Positions 1 to 8,918 are shown, numbered from the stretch's first letter. The stretch: 51,138 bases of DNA from Bdellovibrionales bacterium CG12_big_fil_rev_8_21_14_0_65_38_15 (GCA_002787775.1 PCUW01000022.1:1-51138); one strand, 5' to 3'. Notes: generated by a model not told the origin, from the letters alone. Numbers and translations are program-made.

Positions 1-154
1 AAATAACTTTAGGAACACCAAGTGGAGCTACAGGGCTAAAGTCCCATGGCATCGCCGGTATTTGTCCTGCAAGGAATAGCAGATAAAGACTAACTTGGTG
101 AAAGACGATGGTTGCGATAAATCCAAAGATAAAATAAAAACTTATTTTTTTCAT
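1..154 (-). CDS. N-terminal part of a small conserved membrane protein (runs off the window)
   Basis: The gene reads leftward out of the window from an ATG at 154, and 51 residues are visible. They begin with a Lys-Lys start, a hydrophobic helix (about residues 5-30) and then a Pro-rich stretch ending in PLGVPKVI. The pattern VFHQ followed by a P-x-PLGVP segment is familiar from small uncharacterised multi-helix inner-membrane proteins of proteobacteria; that link is from memory of the family. No function is known to me. It is divergent from the secreted protein at 230, with 75 bp between the two starts. Confidence 0.6.
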   Translation of the reverse strand, partial: MKKISFYFIFGFIATIVFHQVSLYLLFLAGQIPAMPWDFSPVAPLGVPKVI

Positions 155-229
155 TTTTTGTACCCAAAATAATTACTTTTTTGTCATATTAGTTTTAATC
201 TATAGCTCTTACAACTACACAAGGCTTAT

Positions 230-628
230 ATGTTCAAACTCTTAGTATTATTAATGTTTGTCACCTTTAAATCTAATGCGAGCGATTATATCTTTCTTGA
301 GTGCAATTCTTGGGGTAACGACAAAACATTTGAACTTAAAGGTGAACTAGATGAGTCTGGCTCAAACTTTCTGGATGGATATTTAGATATAAAAGCCTAT
401 GACCAAGGTAAACTTGTTTTTGATAAAAAGCGTATCGATTCAACAGGATTTTTCTGGATAGACGAAGTCCGTGGACAGCCTGTTTATCTAGCAGAACTTG
501 TTCCCATTAATCGAGTTGGTTATAGCTTCCTCTCCATTGCTGCAAACCATCCTATACAAAGTGGAAACAGTCACATAACAATTAATAATATCAAATACTT
601 AGCTGAATGTACGACAAGCTATAAATAG
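230..628 (+). CDS. Small secreted protein of unknown function
   Basis: The product is 132 residues. A hydrophobic signal peptide ends near the Ala-Ser-Asp at residues 17-19, so the mature part is probably periplasmic or secreted. An aagg sits just before the ATG. The mature part has two cysteines (CNSWG near the start, AECTT near the end) that could form one disulfide joining the two ends, and otherwise looks like a beta-rich globular domain. I do not recognise the family. The following gene starts 70 bp downstream on the same strand and may be co-transcribed. Confidence 0.65.
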   Translation: MFKLLVLLMFVTFKSNASDYIFLECNSWGNDKTFELKGELDESGSNFLDGYLDIKAYDQGKLVFDKKRIDSTGFFWIDEVRGQPVYLAELVPINRVGYSFLSIAANHPIQSGNSHITINNIKYLAECTTSYK

Positions 629-698
629 ACTCTTCCCCTAGCCTTTTGATAGAAACGTGATACTGCCTAGTCATCTAACCTTTAAGACTAGGACCTCA

Positions 699-1655
699 GT
701 GAAACATCTCAAAAAAATTATCGCTTCGATTATTGTAATAGCGGCAATCGCGCCAACATTTGCGACCCAAAATGTTGAAGAATATCTCGGAAGCAATTTC
801 AATAGTGTTTGGAATCAAGTTTCAAGTGATCAATATCAACTACCAAAAAATAAGATTTCTTTTCATAGCCTCTATGGTTTCTTTAAAGACAAAATTAAGA
901 AAAATGCTAAGAGAACTTTAAGCGATCGTTCAGACATTCTTCCACAATTTAATAAACTTGCTCACCCCAATGGCATTTGCTTAAAAGGAACTTGGAATAT
1001 CGATCAAGAAAGTATTTATTCTGGTTATTTCAAAAAAGGCTCTAAGGCTTTAATCATTGCTCGCGCAAGCACAGCGCTTTCTCATACTAAAAGAGGGAAA
1101 TATAGAGCGTTTGGATTTGCAGGTAAAATTTTTGCCCAAGATGAAAATGATTTTGATTCTAAAGTTAAAACTGCCAACTTCTTTATGGTTGATGATCTAG
1201 GCGGTACAAAAGCTGAACATTACACTGACGTCGCCATGCTTAATGAACCAGCCGTTAGTAAAACAACTGATGTTATCATCCATGTTGCTTATGCAATTAA
1301 GTTAGCTTTAACGTTTGGCAAGGCCGACAACAATGCTGGAATCAGACAGCTTTATGAAATTTCAGAACTTGGTAATGATAAAAATGTGATCACTCCTAAA
1401 TGGATGAATGTTCAAGCACGTGTTCAAAATAAAATTGATGAAGATGATTTTAGAGATGAATTAAACGTAGATAATTATCAAGGTGAGTTGGTCTTTGATA
1501 TCTCTGTTGCCAATAAAGAGGATGAACAGGGACAAAAGAACTGGAAACGTATTGGAACAATCAATTTCAATGAAAGTATTGTCAGTAACAGCTGTGACCA
1601 TAGACTTCATTTCCATCACCCTAAGTGGAGGACTGATCTTAAGCACTCATTATAG
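699..1655 (+). CDS. Secreted catalase-superfamily-like protein (tentative)
   Basis: I place the start at a GTG (699) with an AGGA five bases upstream; it opens directly on a signal peptide (VKHLKKIIASI..., cleaved near FATQ). A longer frame begins at GTG 657 without a good ribosome site. The 318-residue product has a pattern that recalls SrpA-like minimal catalases: HPNGICLKG near residue 89 (position of the distal His), a GYF...ALIIARAS strand, and RAFGFAGKIF followed by NFFMVDDLGG. The C-terminus ends in FHHPKWR. I do not see the usual Arg-x-x-x-Tyr proximal haem-ligand motif, so peroxide chemistry or haem binding is not established. Periplasmic export would be unusual for a catalase but common for distant relatives. 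Confidence 0.5.
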   Translation: MKHLKKIIASIIVIAAIAPTFATQNVEEYLGSNFNSVWNQVSSDQYQLPKNKISFHSLYGFFKDKIKKNAKRTLSDRSDILPQFNKLAHPNGICLKGTWNIDQESIYSGYFKKGSKALIIARASTALSHTKRGKYRAFGFAGKIFAQDENDFDSKVKTANFFMVDDLGGTKAEHYTDVAMLNEPAVSKTTDVIIHVAYAIKLALTFGKADNNAGIRQLYEISELGNDKNVITPKWMNVQARVQNKIDEDDFRDELNVDNYQGELVFDISVANKEDEQGQKNWKRIGTINFNESIVSNSCDHRLHFHHPKWRTDLKHSL

Positions 1656-1674
1656 TAGATTTCTCTAACTCTTT

Positions 1675-1703
1675 GAGCCAAACTTTTTGAAGAAGCTTGG
1701 CTC
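1675..1703 (+). terminator. Hairpin after the catalase-like gene (possible terminator)
   Basis: GAGCCAAACT and AGCTTGGCTC form a 10-bp stem with one mismatch around a short loop, just downstream of the stop at 1655. No T-run follows, so it may be an mRNA-end hairpin rather than a true intrinsic terminator. Confidence 0.3.
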
Positions 1704-1868
1704 GCCTCCATTAAAGATCATAGGCTCAAAGGCTTTGTATTAACGTTAAAGTAAGGAAAATTGTTAAAAGCTAACGATTTATCCGAATACTTCTTTAATA
1801 ACCTTACAATGCAATACAATTCACCTTTGTTGCAGTTTAATAAGCTGTTTCGTTTTACAGGAGAATTT

Positions 1869-3203
1869 ATGAAGTTAATGACGACGATTTTTTGCGCACT
1901 TTATTTTTCTAGTGCCTTTGCTAACCTTCACCTTGCACCCCCAAATTTAAATATTAATGGTGTTGAAGGTGTGTTTGTTGATATTCAAACTGCAAAAACA
2001 GTTTTGACCTATGACATTTCTAAAAGAACAGCTATTGCTAAAACAACACTAGAACTTAACCAGCCTGTCAGTGGTAAAGTTATTTTTGATTTAGTTAACG
2101 AGCCGACTAAGATTCTTTTTGATGACCAGCTTACTTCAAGCTCAACGACTTCAATGGATGGTGTATCAACTGTTCGTTATCTTGATCGCGATACTGCTGC
2201 TGGCAATCATACTTTAGTTATTACCAATGAAATTGATAAAAACATTAGCTTTTCTACAGATTATGTAAAAAGTGCTTTTTGGATGAGTGATCTTTCTGAT
2301 CGCCGCTACCTTGAACAGTACCTTCCTACAAACTTAGAGTACGACCAATACCAAACGGATCTAGAAGTTAAGATTGTTGGAACAGACGCTGAACATGTTC
2401 TTTACACGAACGGTAGTGTTAATGAGCTTTCGATCAATCATTGGAAAGTAAGCTATCCAGCAGGTTACACAGCGAGCTCTTATTTCTATCACCTTACTAA
2501 AAAGGGTCTTATCCCTGAAGAAAAAGCGACTTATAAATCAATTGATGGAAGAGTCCTGCCTGTTACCGTCTACACGGATCAATCAACATCACGTTTCATG
2601 AGCGCAACGCTAGAAATACTTGCGGAGCTTGAAGCTGACTACGGCCCATTCCCACATGCTCAAGTGATTATTTATGGAGCAGGTTCAGGTGGAATGGAAT
2701 ATTGTGGCGCGACCATCACAAGTTTCAGCGCCTTAGGACATGAGCTTACTCACTCTTATTTTGCTCGAGGAATCATGCCAGCTCACGGCAATGCTGGATG
2801 GGTTGATGAAGCTATTGCAAGCTGGAGAGATGGCGGATACAGAAGCTATACTTCAAGAAGTCTTTCAAGAACTGATATGGCCGGTCATTCAGTTTATCAA
2901 AGAACAACTGATCGTGATGCTTATACACGTGGGATGAGATTTATTGGTTTTCTTAACGATAAATTTCAAGCTCAAGAAAGCTTCAAAGTTTTCTTAAAAG
3001 AGTTTTTTACTGAAAGAAAGTTCAAGCCTTTTAAAACTGAAGAATTCCAAAAAGCTATTGAAGATTTCTATAATGCTGATTTAGCCCGTGATTTTGATTC
3101 TTATGTTTACGGCAAGAAAGGTACGGACAAGCATGCTGAAATCGTGCAAGAAAATCCAAACCATCCAAAGCTTAGCGATAAACAAATTTTCGATCTCTTA
3201 TAA
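1869..3203 (+). CDS. Secreted M1-like (gluzincin) metallopeptidase
   Basis: I chose the ATG at 1869 because of the preceding caggagaattt Shine-Dalgarno and the signal peptide that follows (cleavage near SSAFA-N); the open frame extends upstream to a TTG at 1761. The 444-residue protein has an N-terminal beta-rich half and a catalytic half with GGMEY (about 274-278, a variant of the M1 exopeptidase motif GxMEN). The zinc site HELTH (291-295) is followed 18 residues later by the Glu of WVDEA. The order GxMEx, HExxH, x18, E is the M1 signature. At 444 residues it is shorter than typical 600-900 residue M1 aminopeptidases, so it lacks most of the C-terminal helical domain. Its role is probably periplasmic or extracellular peptide trimming. 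It ends at a strong terminator. Confidence 0.75.
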   Translation: MKLMTTIFCALYFSSAFANLHLAPPNLNINGVEGVFVDIQTAKTVLTYDISKRTAIAKTTLELNQPVSGKVIFDLVNEPTKILFDDQLTSSSTTSMDGVSTVRYLDRDTAAGNHTLVITNEIDKNISFSTDYVKSAFWMSDLSDRRYLEQYLPTNLEYDQYQTDLEVKIVGTDAEHVLYTNGSVNELSINHWKVSYPAGYTASSYFYHLTKKGLIPEEKATYKSIDGRVLPVTVYTDQSTSRFMSATLEILAELEADYGPFPHAQVIIYGAGSGGMEYCGATITSFSALGHELTHSYFARGIMPAHGNAGWVDEAIASWRDGGYRSYTSRSLSRTDMAGHSVYQRTTDRDAYTRGMRFIGFLNDKFQAQESFKVFLKEFFTERKFKPFKTEEFQKAIEDFYNADLARDFDSYVYGKKGTDKHAEIVQENPNHPKLSDKQIFDLL

Positions 3204-3208
3204 AAATT

Positions 3209-3233
3209 AAGCCACCTTCGGGTGGCTTTTTTT
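3209..3233 (+). terminator. Intrinsic terminator of the M1-like peptidase gene
   Basis: AAGCCACC-ttcg-GGTGGCTT forms an 8-bp stem with a stable tetraloop and is followed directly by seven T residues. It begins 6 bases after the stop codon. Confidence 0.92.
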
Positions 3234-3294
3234 GTCTTTTAATCCCATCTTTTTTGTGCTACGTGTAAGTATCTCAATCTCTTAAGGATTTCTA

Positions 3295-4881
3295 ATGATT
3301 AGTACATCGAACCTAGGCATGAGCTTTGGCGGCCAAAAACTCTTTGAAGATGTGAATATCAAGTTCACTCCTGGTAACTGCTACGGCCTTATTGGTGCCA
3401 ATGGTGCGGGCAAATCAACTTTTCTAAAGATCCTTTCCGGCGAAATTGAGGCACAAACAGGAGACGTTATCATCACTCCTGGTCAGCGCCTCTCAACTCT
3501 AAAACAAGACCACTATGCCCACGAAGAAGACCAGGTTTTGATGACCGTTTTAATGGGTAACAAGATTCTCTATAATCTCATGATTGAAAAGGATGCGATC
3601 TACGCTAAGCCCGATTTTAGCGATGCCGATGGAATCAAGGTCTCTGAACTTGAAGAAAAGTTTACGGAACTCGGTGGCTGGGAAGCCGAACCAGAAGCTG
3701 CCAATATCTTGGCTGGTCTTGGTCTTGGTACTGAGTACCTTGAAAAGAAAATGAAAGAGCTTAATGGTGGTGAAAAAGTTAAGGTTCTTCTTGCTCAGGC
3801 CATCTTCGGTACTCCAGACATTCTTCTTCTGGATGAACCTACCAACGACCTTGATATTGCATCAATTCAGTGGCTTGAAAACTTTATCATGAACTATAAA
3901 AATACAGTCATCGTTGTTTCCCACGATAGACACTTTTTAAATAAAGTTTGTACTCATATTGCAGATATTGATTTTAGAAAAATTAATACTTTTGTCGGCA
4001 ACTATGATTTCTGGAGAAAGTCTTCAGAGCTAGCCATGCATCTTCGTGGCAATGAAAATAAAAAGATGGAAGAAAAAGCTAAAGAGCTTAAGGCCTTCAT
4101 TGCGCGCTTTAGTGCTAACGCTTCTAAATCTTCTCAGGCGACTTCAAGACAAAAACAACTTGATAAGCTGCAACTCCATGACCTGCCAGTTTCAACTCGA
4201 AAATACCCTTACGTCCATTTTGTTCAGTCACGTGAAGCTGGCAAAGAAGTCTTAAAAGTAGATGGTCTTTGTAAAACGATTGATGGAGTTAAACTTCTCG
4301 ATAACTTAAGTTTCAGCGTTAACAAAGAAGATAAAATTGTCATTTTAGGTAATGATGTTGCCAAGACGACACTGTTTCAAATTCTTATGGGAGAAATGGA
4401 GCCTGATGCTGGCTCGTACACTTGGGGCGTAACAATTACCAAGGACTACTTTCCTGCAGATAATTCAAAGTATTTTAAAAGTGGCGAATATGATATCGTC
4501 AATTGGCTTAGACAGTACTCTGAAGATCAGCACGATACTTTCTTAAGAGGCTTTTTAGGTAAAATGCTCTTTTCTGGTGAAGACGTTTTCAAAAAAACAA
4601 ACGTCCTATCGGGTGGAGAGAAAGTTCGCTGTATGTTTGCCAAAATGATGCTCTCTGGTGCTAATGCTCTCGTTCTAGATGGCCCCACTTCTCACCTTGA
4701 TCTTGAAAGTATTACAGCTGTGAATGATGGTCTAATTGATTACAAAGGTACTCTCATCTTCACCTCCCATGACCATGAATTCATTCAAACGATTGCAAAT
4801 AGAATTATCGAAATTGATAAAAAACTTGTTTACGATAAATACATTACCTACGATGAGTACCTAGAAGCTAAGCTCTCTTAG
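3295..4881 (+). CDS. ABC-F family ATPase (YbiT-like) with degenerate second ATP site
   Basis: This 528-residue soluble protein has two ABC ATPase domains joined by a charged linker (about 240-300), with no membrane segment: the ABC-F layout of ribosome-binding translation factors. Start: ATG with TAAGGA upstream. The first domain has Walker A GANGAGKST, a signature LNGGE and Walker B LLLDEPTNDLD, with SHDRHF after it. The linker carries the YbiT-like stretch FSANASKSSQATSRQKQ. In the second domain the signature LSGGEKVR and the H-loop SHDHEF are kept. However, the Walker A region reads LGNDVAKTTL (short, no GxGKS) and the Walker B end reads LVLDGPTSHLD, with Gly in place of the catalytic Glu. 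The second site may therefore bind nucleotide poorly and not hydrolyse it. Its target is presumably the ribosome, by family. Confidence 0.9.
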   Translation: MISTSNLGMSFGGQKLFEDVNIKFTPGNCYGLIGANGAGKSTFLKILSGEIEAQTGDVIITPGQRLSTLKQDHYAHEEDQVLMTVLMGNKILYNLMIEKDAIYAKPDFSDADGIKVSELEEKFTELGGWEAEPEAANILAGLGLGTEYLEKKMKELNGGEKVKVLLAQAIFGTPDILLLDEPTNDLDIASIQWLENFIMNYKNTVIVVSHDRHFLNKVCTHIADIDFRKINTFVGNYDFWRKSSELAMHLRGNENKKMEEKAKELKAFIARFSANASKSSQATSRQKQLDKLQLHDLPVSTRKYPYVHFVQSREAGKEVLKVDGLCKTIDGVKLLDNLSFSVNKEDKIVILGNDVAKTTLFQILMGEMEPDAGSYTWGVTITKDYFPADNSKYFKSGEYDIVNWLRQYSEDQHDTFLRGFLGKMLFSGEDVFKKTNVLSGGEKVRCMFAKMMLSGANALVLDGPTSHLDLESITAVNDGLIDYKGTLIFTSHDHEFIQTIANRIIEIDKKLVYDKYITYDEYLEAKLS

Positions 4882-6292
4882 TTCCAAGCAACTTTAAAAA
4901 CACCGTGGCAAAGAACATGCCGTAATAGACATTAAATTGCCACGGACCATCTACAACGTAAGTATTAAGTGCTACTCCACCAAGATTAAAGATATAGGCT
5001 ATTAGTACATTTTTGGGGTTTAGAATTGTTCTAGTCCATGACTGCCAAACAAGCTGAGAGAAAAATAAAGCAGCTAATAAGCCACCTGACCACGAAGCAA
5101 TCTTAAGTCCTAAAACTAGAATCCCCTCCGACTGACTGGCGACAATAGCAACGAGTAGTAAAAGCGCCGTAATAATAAGCGTGTCGATAATCATGTATTT
5201 TCTAATTTTATGAATATCTCGGTTTGGCCAAATTTCACTCCAAAGCACACTTGAAAGTGCGTTGATCGTCGAGTCTAATGTACTCATCGTCGCCGCCAAA
5301 ACTCCAGCAAGCATTAGACCCTTAAGCGGACTTGGAAAAAACTCTTGAATGAAATAAGCAAAAACTTTATCTGACTTTAAATCAGCCGGTAAAACATTGA
5401 GTTGGTAATGGCTCCATAAAAGCGAGCCAATTCCTAAAAACAATAATCCAACCATTATCGAAAAGAACGAAGAAAAGAAAATTGAAAGTTGAGCCGTTCT
5501 AGCAGACTTAGCTCCCATCAGACGCTGAGTAAAGTCTTGATCAACTCCATGTGTACATAGATCGAAAAGAATACCTCCACCAACACCAATGGCGAACGAT
5601 GGCCAAGTCGCCATAGAAAAGATGGTTGTCTTACCAGCCGCACCCGCCATGCCCATTAACTCACTCCATGAATGACCTGAAACATCTGGGATAATAAAGT
5701 GAGCAGCAACCCCGCCTCCAATGAAAATTAATGATTGTAGTAGATCGGTTCTAACAACTGCTTTTAAGCCACCAATTAAAGTATAGAAAAAAGTAATGAT
5801 ACATATAATTAATAACGCGACGATAATATTTACATCAAAAAATTCTGAAACAAGAATACTTCCAGCGTAAAGACGAACACCAATAGAAAGAAGTTTCGTT
5901 ATAGAATAGATAAGTGCCGTGAATCTTGCCCCACCTAAGTGAGCATCATTACCAGCGATGATTGAATAAAGAGTAAGACCTTTATTATAAATTCTAGGCA
6001 CGATGATTTTCGCAATGAGATAGCGCCCAACGATGGCACCGATATAGATGTGAATAAATGAATAATCATTAGAAAAAGCAAAAGCAGGTATACCTAAAAA
6101 TGTTAAAGCCGAAACTTCTGTGGCAATGATACTTCCAAGACTTTCGATACCAGTTAGACTCCGACCAGCAAGATACTGATCATTAACGATATCTTCATCA
6201 CTTGATTCGTGTTGAATATTCTCTCTTCTCGAGTAAAAGGCTAAAGCAAATACAATAAAGAGGTATAATGCGATGACGATCCAATCCAACAT
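4868..6292 (-). CDS. Sodium/solute symporter (SSS family)
   Basis: The start is ATG 6292 with AGGAA upstream; the frame also opens at a TTG two codons earlier. The 474-residue product is an integral inner-membrane protein with about 12-13 hydrophobic helices. The N-terminal pattern (DW helix, then YLAGRSLTGIESLGSIIATEVSA) and the mid-protein TFFYTLIGGLKAVVRTDLLQ segment are typical of the SSS family, whose members couple Na+ to uptake of sugars, amino acids, organic anions or sialic acid. The substrate cannot be read from the sequence. The last 14 bases overlap the ABC-F gene tail-to-tail. The cytochrome gene on the other strand starts 57 bp away. Confidence 0.85.
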   Translation of the reverse strand: MLDWIVIALYLFIVFALAFYSRRENIQHESSDEDIVNDQYLAGRSLTGIESLGSIIATEVSALTFLGIPAFAFSNDYSFIHIYIGAIVGRYLIAKIIVPRIYNKGLTLYSIIAGNDAHLGGARFTALIYSITKLLSIGVRLYAGSILVSEFFDVNIIVALLIICIITFFYTLIGGLKAVVRTDLLQSLIFIGGGVAAHFIIPDVSGHSWSELMGMAGAAGKTTIFSMATWPSFAIGVGGGILFDLCTHGVDQDFTQRLMGAKSARTAQLSIFFSSFFSIMVGLLFLGIGSLLWSHYQLNVLPADLKSDKVFAYFIQEFFPSPLKGLMLAGVLAATMSTLDSTINALSSVLWSEIWPNRDIHKIRKYMIIDTLIITALLLLVAIVASQSEGILVLGLKIASWSGGLLAALFFSQLVWQSWTRTILNPKNVLIAYIFNLGGVALNTYVVDGPWQFNVYYGMFFATVFLKLLGTKRA

Positions 6293-6349
6293 GGTCAATT
6301 CCTGATAATAGTCATGTTATTTAGTACTAGCTTAAAGTAGAGTGTCTTT

Positions 6350-6763
6350 ATGAACAAACTAATTATTTTAACACTCTTTATCGTAGGCTGCTCACAGGTG
6401 AATACCGATTCAAAGGATCATTACGATTCTAAAAGTTTCCACGGTATTAAGGCCATGAATACCCCGTTTAAACCCACCATAAAGATTAAGTCGAGTGCTG
6501 AACTCATCGCCTTTGGTAAAAAGACTTACGAACAAAATTGCATGGCGTGTCACGGGAAAGATGGTAAAGGTGATGGCCCTCAAGCAAAGACTTTAAAGAT
6601 TAAACCCGCCAATCTCAATAAAGCAGTTAATGAAGTTGAACACTTCGCCTTTTACACTAAATACTCCTATTGGGATGGAAGAATGCCTGGCTGGGATAGA
6701 GAGTTTAGCGACAAAGAGATTGATGCTTTAACGGCTTATCTTTATCAATTTAAAAAGAAGTAA
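6350..6763 (+). CDS. Cytochrome c-type lipoprotein
   Basis: The product is 137 residues. A signal II sequence has lipobox IVGC (lipidated Cys14), followed by a linker and one class-I-like cytochrome c domain: CMACH haem site (Cys64, Cys67, His68), KGDGP, and a likely axial Met in GRMPGW. It probably sits on the periplasmic face of a membrane as a small electron carrier; partners are not visible here. The CBS-domain gene begins 2 bases after the stop, so the two are almost certainly one transcript. Confidence 0.88.
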   Translation: MNKLIILTLFIVGCSQVNTDSKDHYDSKSFHGIKAMNTPFKPTIKIKSSAELIAFGKKTYEQNCMACHGKDGKGDGPQAKTLKIKPANLNKAVNEVEHFAFYTKYSYWDGRMPGWDREFSDKEIDALTAYLYQFKKK

Positions 6764-6765
6764 CT

Positions 6766-7299
6766 ATGATCTATCTTCTATTTAAAAATCAATGGGTAGA
6801 ACATACTCCAGAATATTTACATCCTGACTTTGAAAAAGCTCGTCTTGAACCAACTCTAGTTGGTCAACATCACGTCAATACTAAAAATCAACGCTATCTT
6901 CTTAAAGATGGAAAACCTCTCATCAAACTTAGCGATATTATGACGAGAGACCTTCTACATGTTTCATTAAAAACGCCGATCAAAGTTTGCTCTCACATTA
7001 TGAATCATGAAGGTGTTCATCACCTTGCTGTATTTGATGATGGTCAATTTTGTGGAATTATCAGTGACAGAGATCTTAGAACTGTCTCTAAATTATCTAA
7101 CCTTGATAAAATTCTTGTTGAACAAATCGAAACCACAGTAGTTATGGGCGCAAGCATTGAGCTTACAGTTGGGCAGGCAAGCTTAATCATGAAAAATGAA
7201 AGTATTAACTGCTTACCTCTTCTTGATGAAGACTTGAATTTAGCAGGGATTGTGACTTCAAGTGATCTTTTAAGAGTTCTATCTAATCTAGTTCCATAG
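6766..7299 (+). CDS. CBS-domain-pair protein
   Basis: The product is 177 cytoplasmic residues. An N-terminal stretch of about 55 residues is not recognised. Two CBS motifs follow: IMTRDLLHVS...GVHHLAVFDDGQFCGIISDRDL, then GASIELTVGQA...NCLPLLDEDLNLAGIVTSSDLL. CBS pairs usually bind adenine nucleotides and act as energy or redox sensors. Being 2 bases downstream of a cytochrome c gene, it may sense adenylates in connection with respiration; that link is inference. Its end overlaps the M48-like gene by 17 bases on the opposite strand. Confidence 0.85.
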   Translation: MIYLLFKNQWVEHTPEYLHPDFEKARLEPTLVGQHHVNTKNQRYLLKDGKPLIKLSDIMTRDLLHVSLKTPIKVCSHIMNHEGVHHLAVFDDGQFCGIISDRDLRTVSKLSNLDKILVEQIETTVVMGASIELTVGQASLIMKNESINCLPLLDEDLNLAGIVTSSDLLRVLSNLVP

Positions 7300-7957
7300 G
7301 ATTAAACCAGCAGTGAGGCCTAGGCTTACTTCTAAGACCAGCAACTAGAGTATCAAGTCGACATTGTGGAGTCGGATGTGTCTGAAGTGTTCTTGAAACA
7401 TTATAAGACTCAGGTGTATCGATTTTAGGAAGCTTTGAATGTCCTTTTAATTTGGCGATCAAGGAAGCAAAAGTAATAGATTGATGAAGGATCTGCTCTT
7501 CACTATATCCTAAAAAATCCATGCAAATTTGAGTAGCAAAATAATCAGCTTGTCCCTCAACACTACTCCAACTTAATTTTCCATTTCTTCTAACTAATTT
7601 AGGGTCCCCTCCACTAAGGTGACCCATTTCATGACATAAAAAAAGATCAAGTAACTCTTTTGTCATTTCTTCATGATCCAATAATCCACGATTGACGATG
7701 ATTAATGGGTTCGACTGATCATCAAAAGTTGCAAAAGCATTTAGACTCTTATCATCTTCATTAATAGTGACTTTAAGCTCATTTCCAAGCTCTGGCAGTA
7801 AAACTAGAGTTAAAGCAATTTCTCTACCCATCAAATAGCTGTCCAACTTGTTATTTGCCTTAGTGACGCGACTAATGACGAAATCTCCATCGACAGAACG
7901 GCCGTAACTTACTGGTATATTGATAGTTAAGAGCAACCCAAGAATTATTAATTTCAT
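7283..7957 (-). CDS. Secreted M48-like zinc metallopeptidase
   Basis: The start is ATG 7957, preceded by GGAG, and opens a signal peptide (MKLIILGLLL..., cleavage near VSYG). A longer frame from 7978 adds seven residues without support. The 224-residue product has HEMGH (109-113) followed by GGDPKL, and about 30 residues later EGQADYFATQ. The combination HExxH...ExxxD is the zinc-ligand set of M48-like gluzincins. It also contains RTLQTHPTPQCRLD near the C-terminus, a region often present in M48 proteins (HPxxxxRxxxL). No membrane helix follows the signal, so it is probably a soluble periplasmic protease or chaperone-like protease. Confidence 0.7.
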   Translation of the reverse strand: MKLIILGLLLTINIPVSYGRSVDGDFVISRVTKANNKLDSYLMGREIALTLVLLPELGNELKVTINEDDKSLNAFATFDDQSNPLIIVNRGLLDHEEMTKELLDLFLCHEMGHLSGGDPKLVRRNGKLSWSSVEGQADYFATQICMDFLGYSEEQILHQSITFASLIAKLKGHSKLPKIDTPESYNVSRTLQTHPTPQCRLDTLVAGLRSKPRPHCWFNPMELD

Positions 7958-8100
7958 ATTTTCTCCAGCTTTTCTCATAGCAAAGAATCTAAGATAAAAA
8001 CCTGATCAAGATCATAAAAGAATATGATTTAAAAGACGTTCAATTGATATTTTCTATGGGAGAAGTACTTAAACAATAAAACTACTCGAAGGAGTTTAAT

Positions 8101-8796
8101 ATGAAAAAGATATTTCTTGCGCTTTTATTTGTTTCTTTTACCAGCTTAGCCAGCACACCGATTGAAGTTGAAGTACCAGTAACAAAAATTTACTCACCAA
8201 AAGGCTTTGACAGTAATGATATGGCCGAAGTTATTTTAACAGGATTTCTTCCAAATCTTTGCCACAAATCACCAACTCTTAAGGCTGAAGTCGTTGGTAA
8301 AATCATTTACGTAACTGCTACAGCTCTAAATTATGAGCAAGACAACCCATTTTGCCCTGAGATGATTGTTCCATTCTTATCCTCGGTACAGGTTGGAGTT
8401 CTAGATCGTGGACAATATGAAGTTAAAGTTAACGTGAATACTCCTTATGATAGAAAAGGCGAACTCTTCATTTCAGAATCTATGAGTCCATCTGTTGATG
8501 AACATACTTATGCTTACGTAGATCATGTCGTAAGAATTCCTGGAACAAGAAAAGTAAGACTGAATGGTTACAACCCAAGTGACTGCTTTGTGCTTGATAG
8601 AATCGACTACGGAAACAACGGCAAAGATGTTTACTCTGTACTTCCAAAAATGAAGCAAGTAACTGATCACTGCCCGCTAAAAATGACTCCATTTTCTTTT
8701 GTAACTGAAGTTCCTAACACTTTAAGTGAAAAAGAAGTTCTACTACATGTACGCGTTATGAACGGAAAATCAGTTAACGCTCTATTTAGACAGTAA
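8101..8796 (+). CDS. Secreted protein of unknown function
   Basis: The product is 231 residues. A very good ribosome site (GAAGGAG) precedes the ATG and the strong signal peptide ends at LASTP. The mature part is beta-rich and carries five cysteines; the two early ones (NLCHKSP, NPFCPEM) look like a disulfide pair. I do not recognise the family. It stands alone: divergent from the M48-like gene and closed by a hairpin at 8805. Confidence 0.7.
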   Translation: MKKIFLALLFVSFTSLASTPIEVEVPVTKIYSPKGFDSNDMAEVILTGFLPNLCHKSPTLKAEVVGKIIYVTATALNYEQDNPFCPEMIVPFLSSVQVGVLDRGQYEVKVNVNTPYDRKGELFISESMSPSVDEHTYAYVDHVVRIPGTRKVRLNGYNPSDCFVLDRIDYGNNGKDVYSVLPKMKQVTDHCPLKMTPFSFVTEVPNTLSEKEVLLHVRVMNGKSVNALFRQ

Positions 8797-8804
8797 ATAA
8801 AAAT

Positions 8805-8832
8805 ATGGGTCCTCTTTTCTATTAGGACCCAT
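8805..8832 (+). terminator. Probable intrinsic terminator
   Basis: ATGGGTCCT and AGGACCCAT form a perfect 9-bp stem with a 10-base loop. It is A-rich before and followed by taattt, and lies 9 bases after the stop at 8796. The T tract is weak, so termination may be partial. Confidence 0.6.
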
Positions 8833-8918
8833 TAATTTCAGTATGTTAAACCAATCGGTTTTACCTAATCTCCATACATAGCTCTTAAGAAGAAAGCTCA
8901 TATGCCGTACAATAAGAT

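Noticed and set aside
8003..8014. TGATCAAGATCA, an FNR/CRP-like dyad upstream of the gene at 8101
   Set aside because: Each half deviates from TTGAT...ATCAA, and no promoter spacing fits clearly. Kept out of the feature list.
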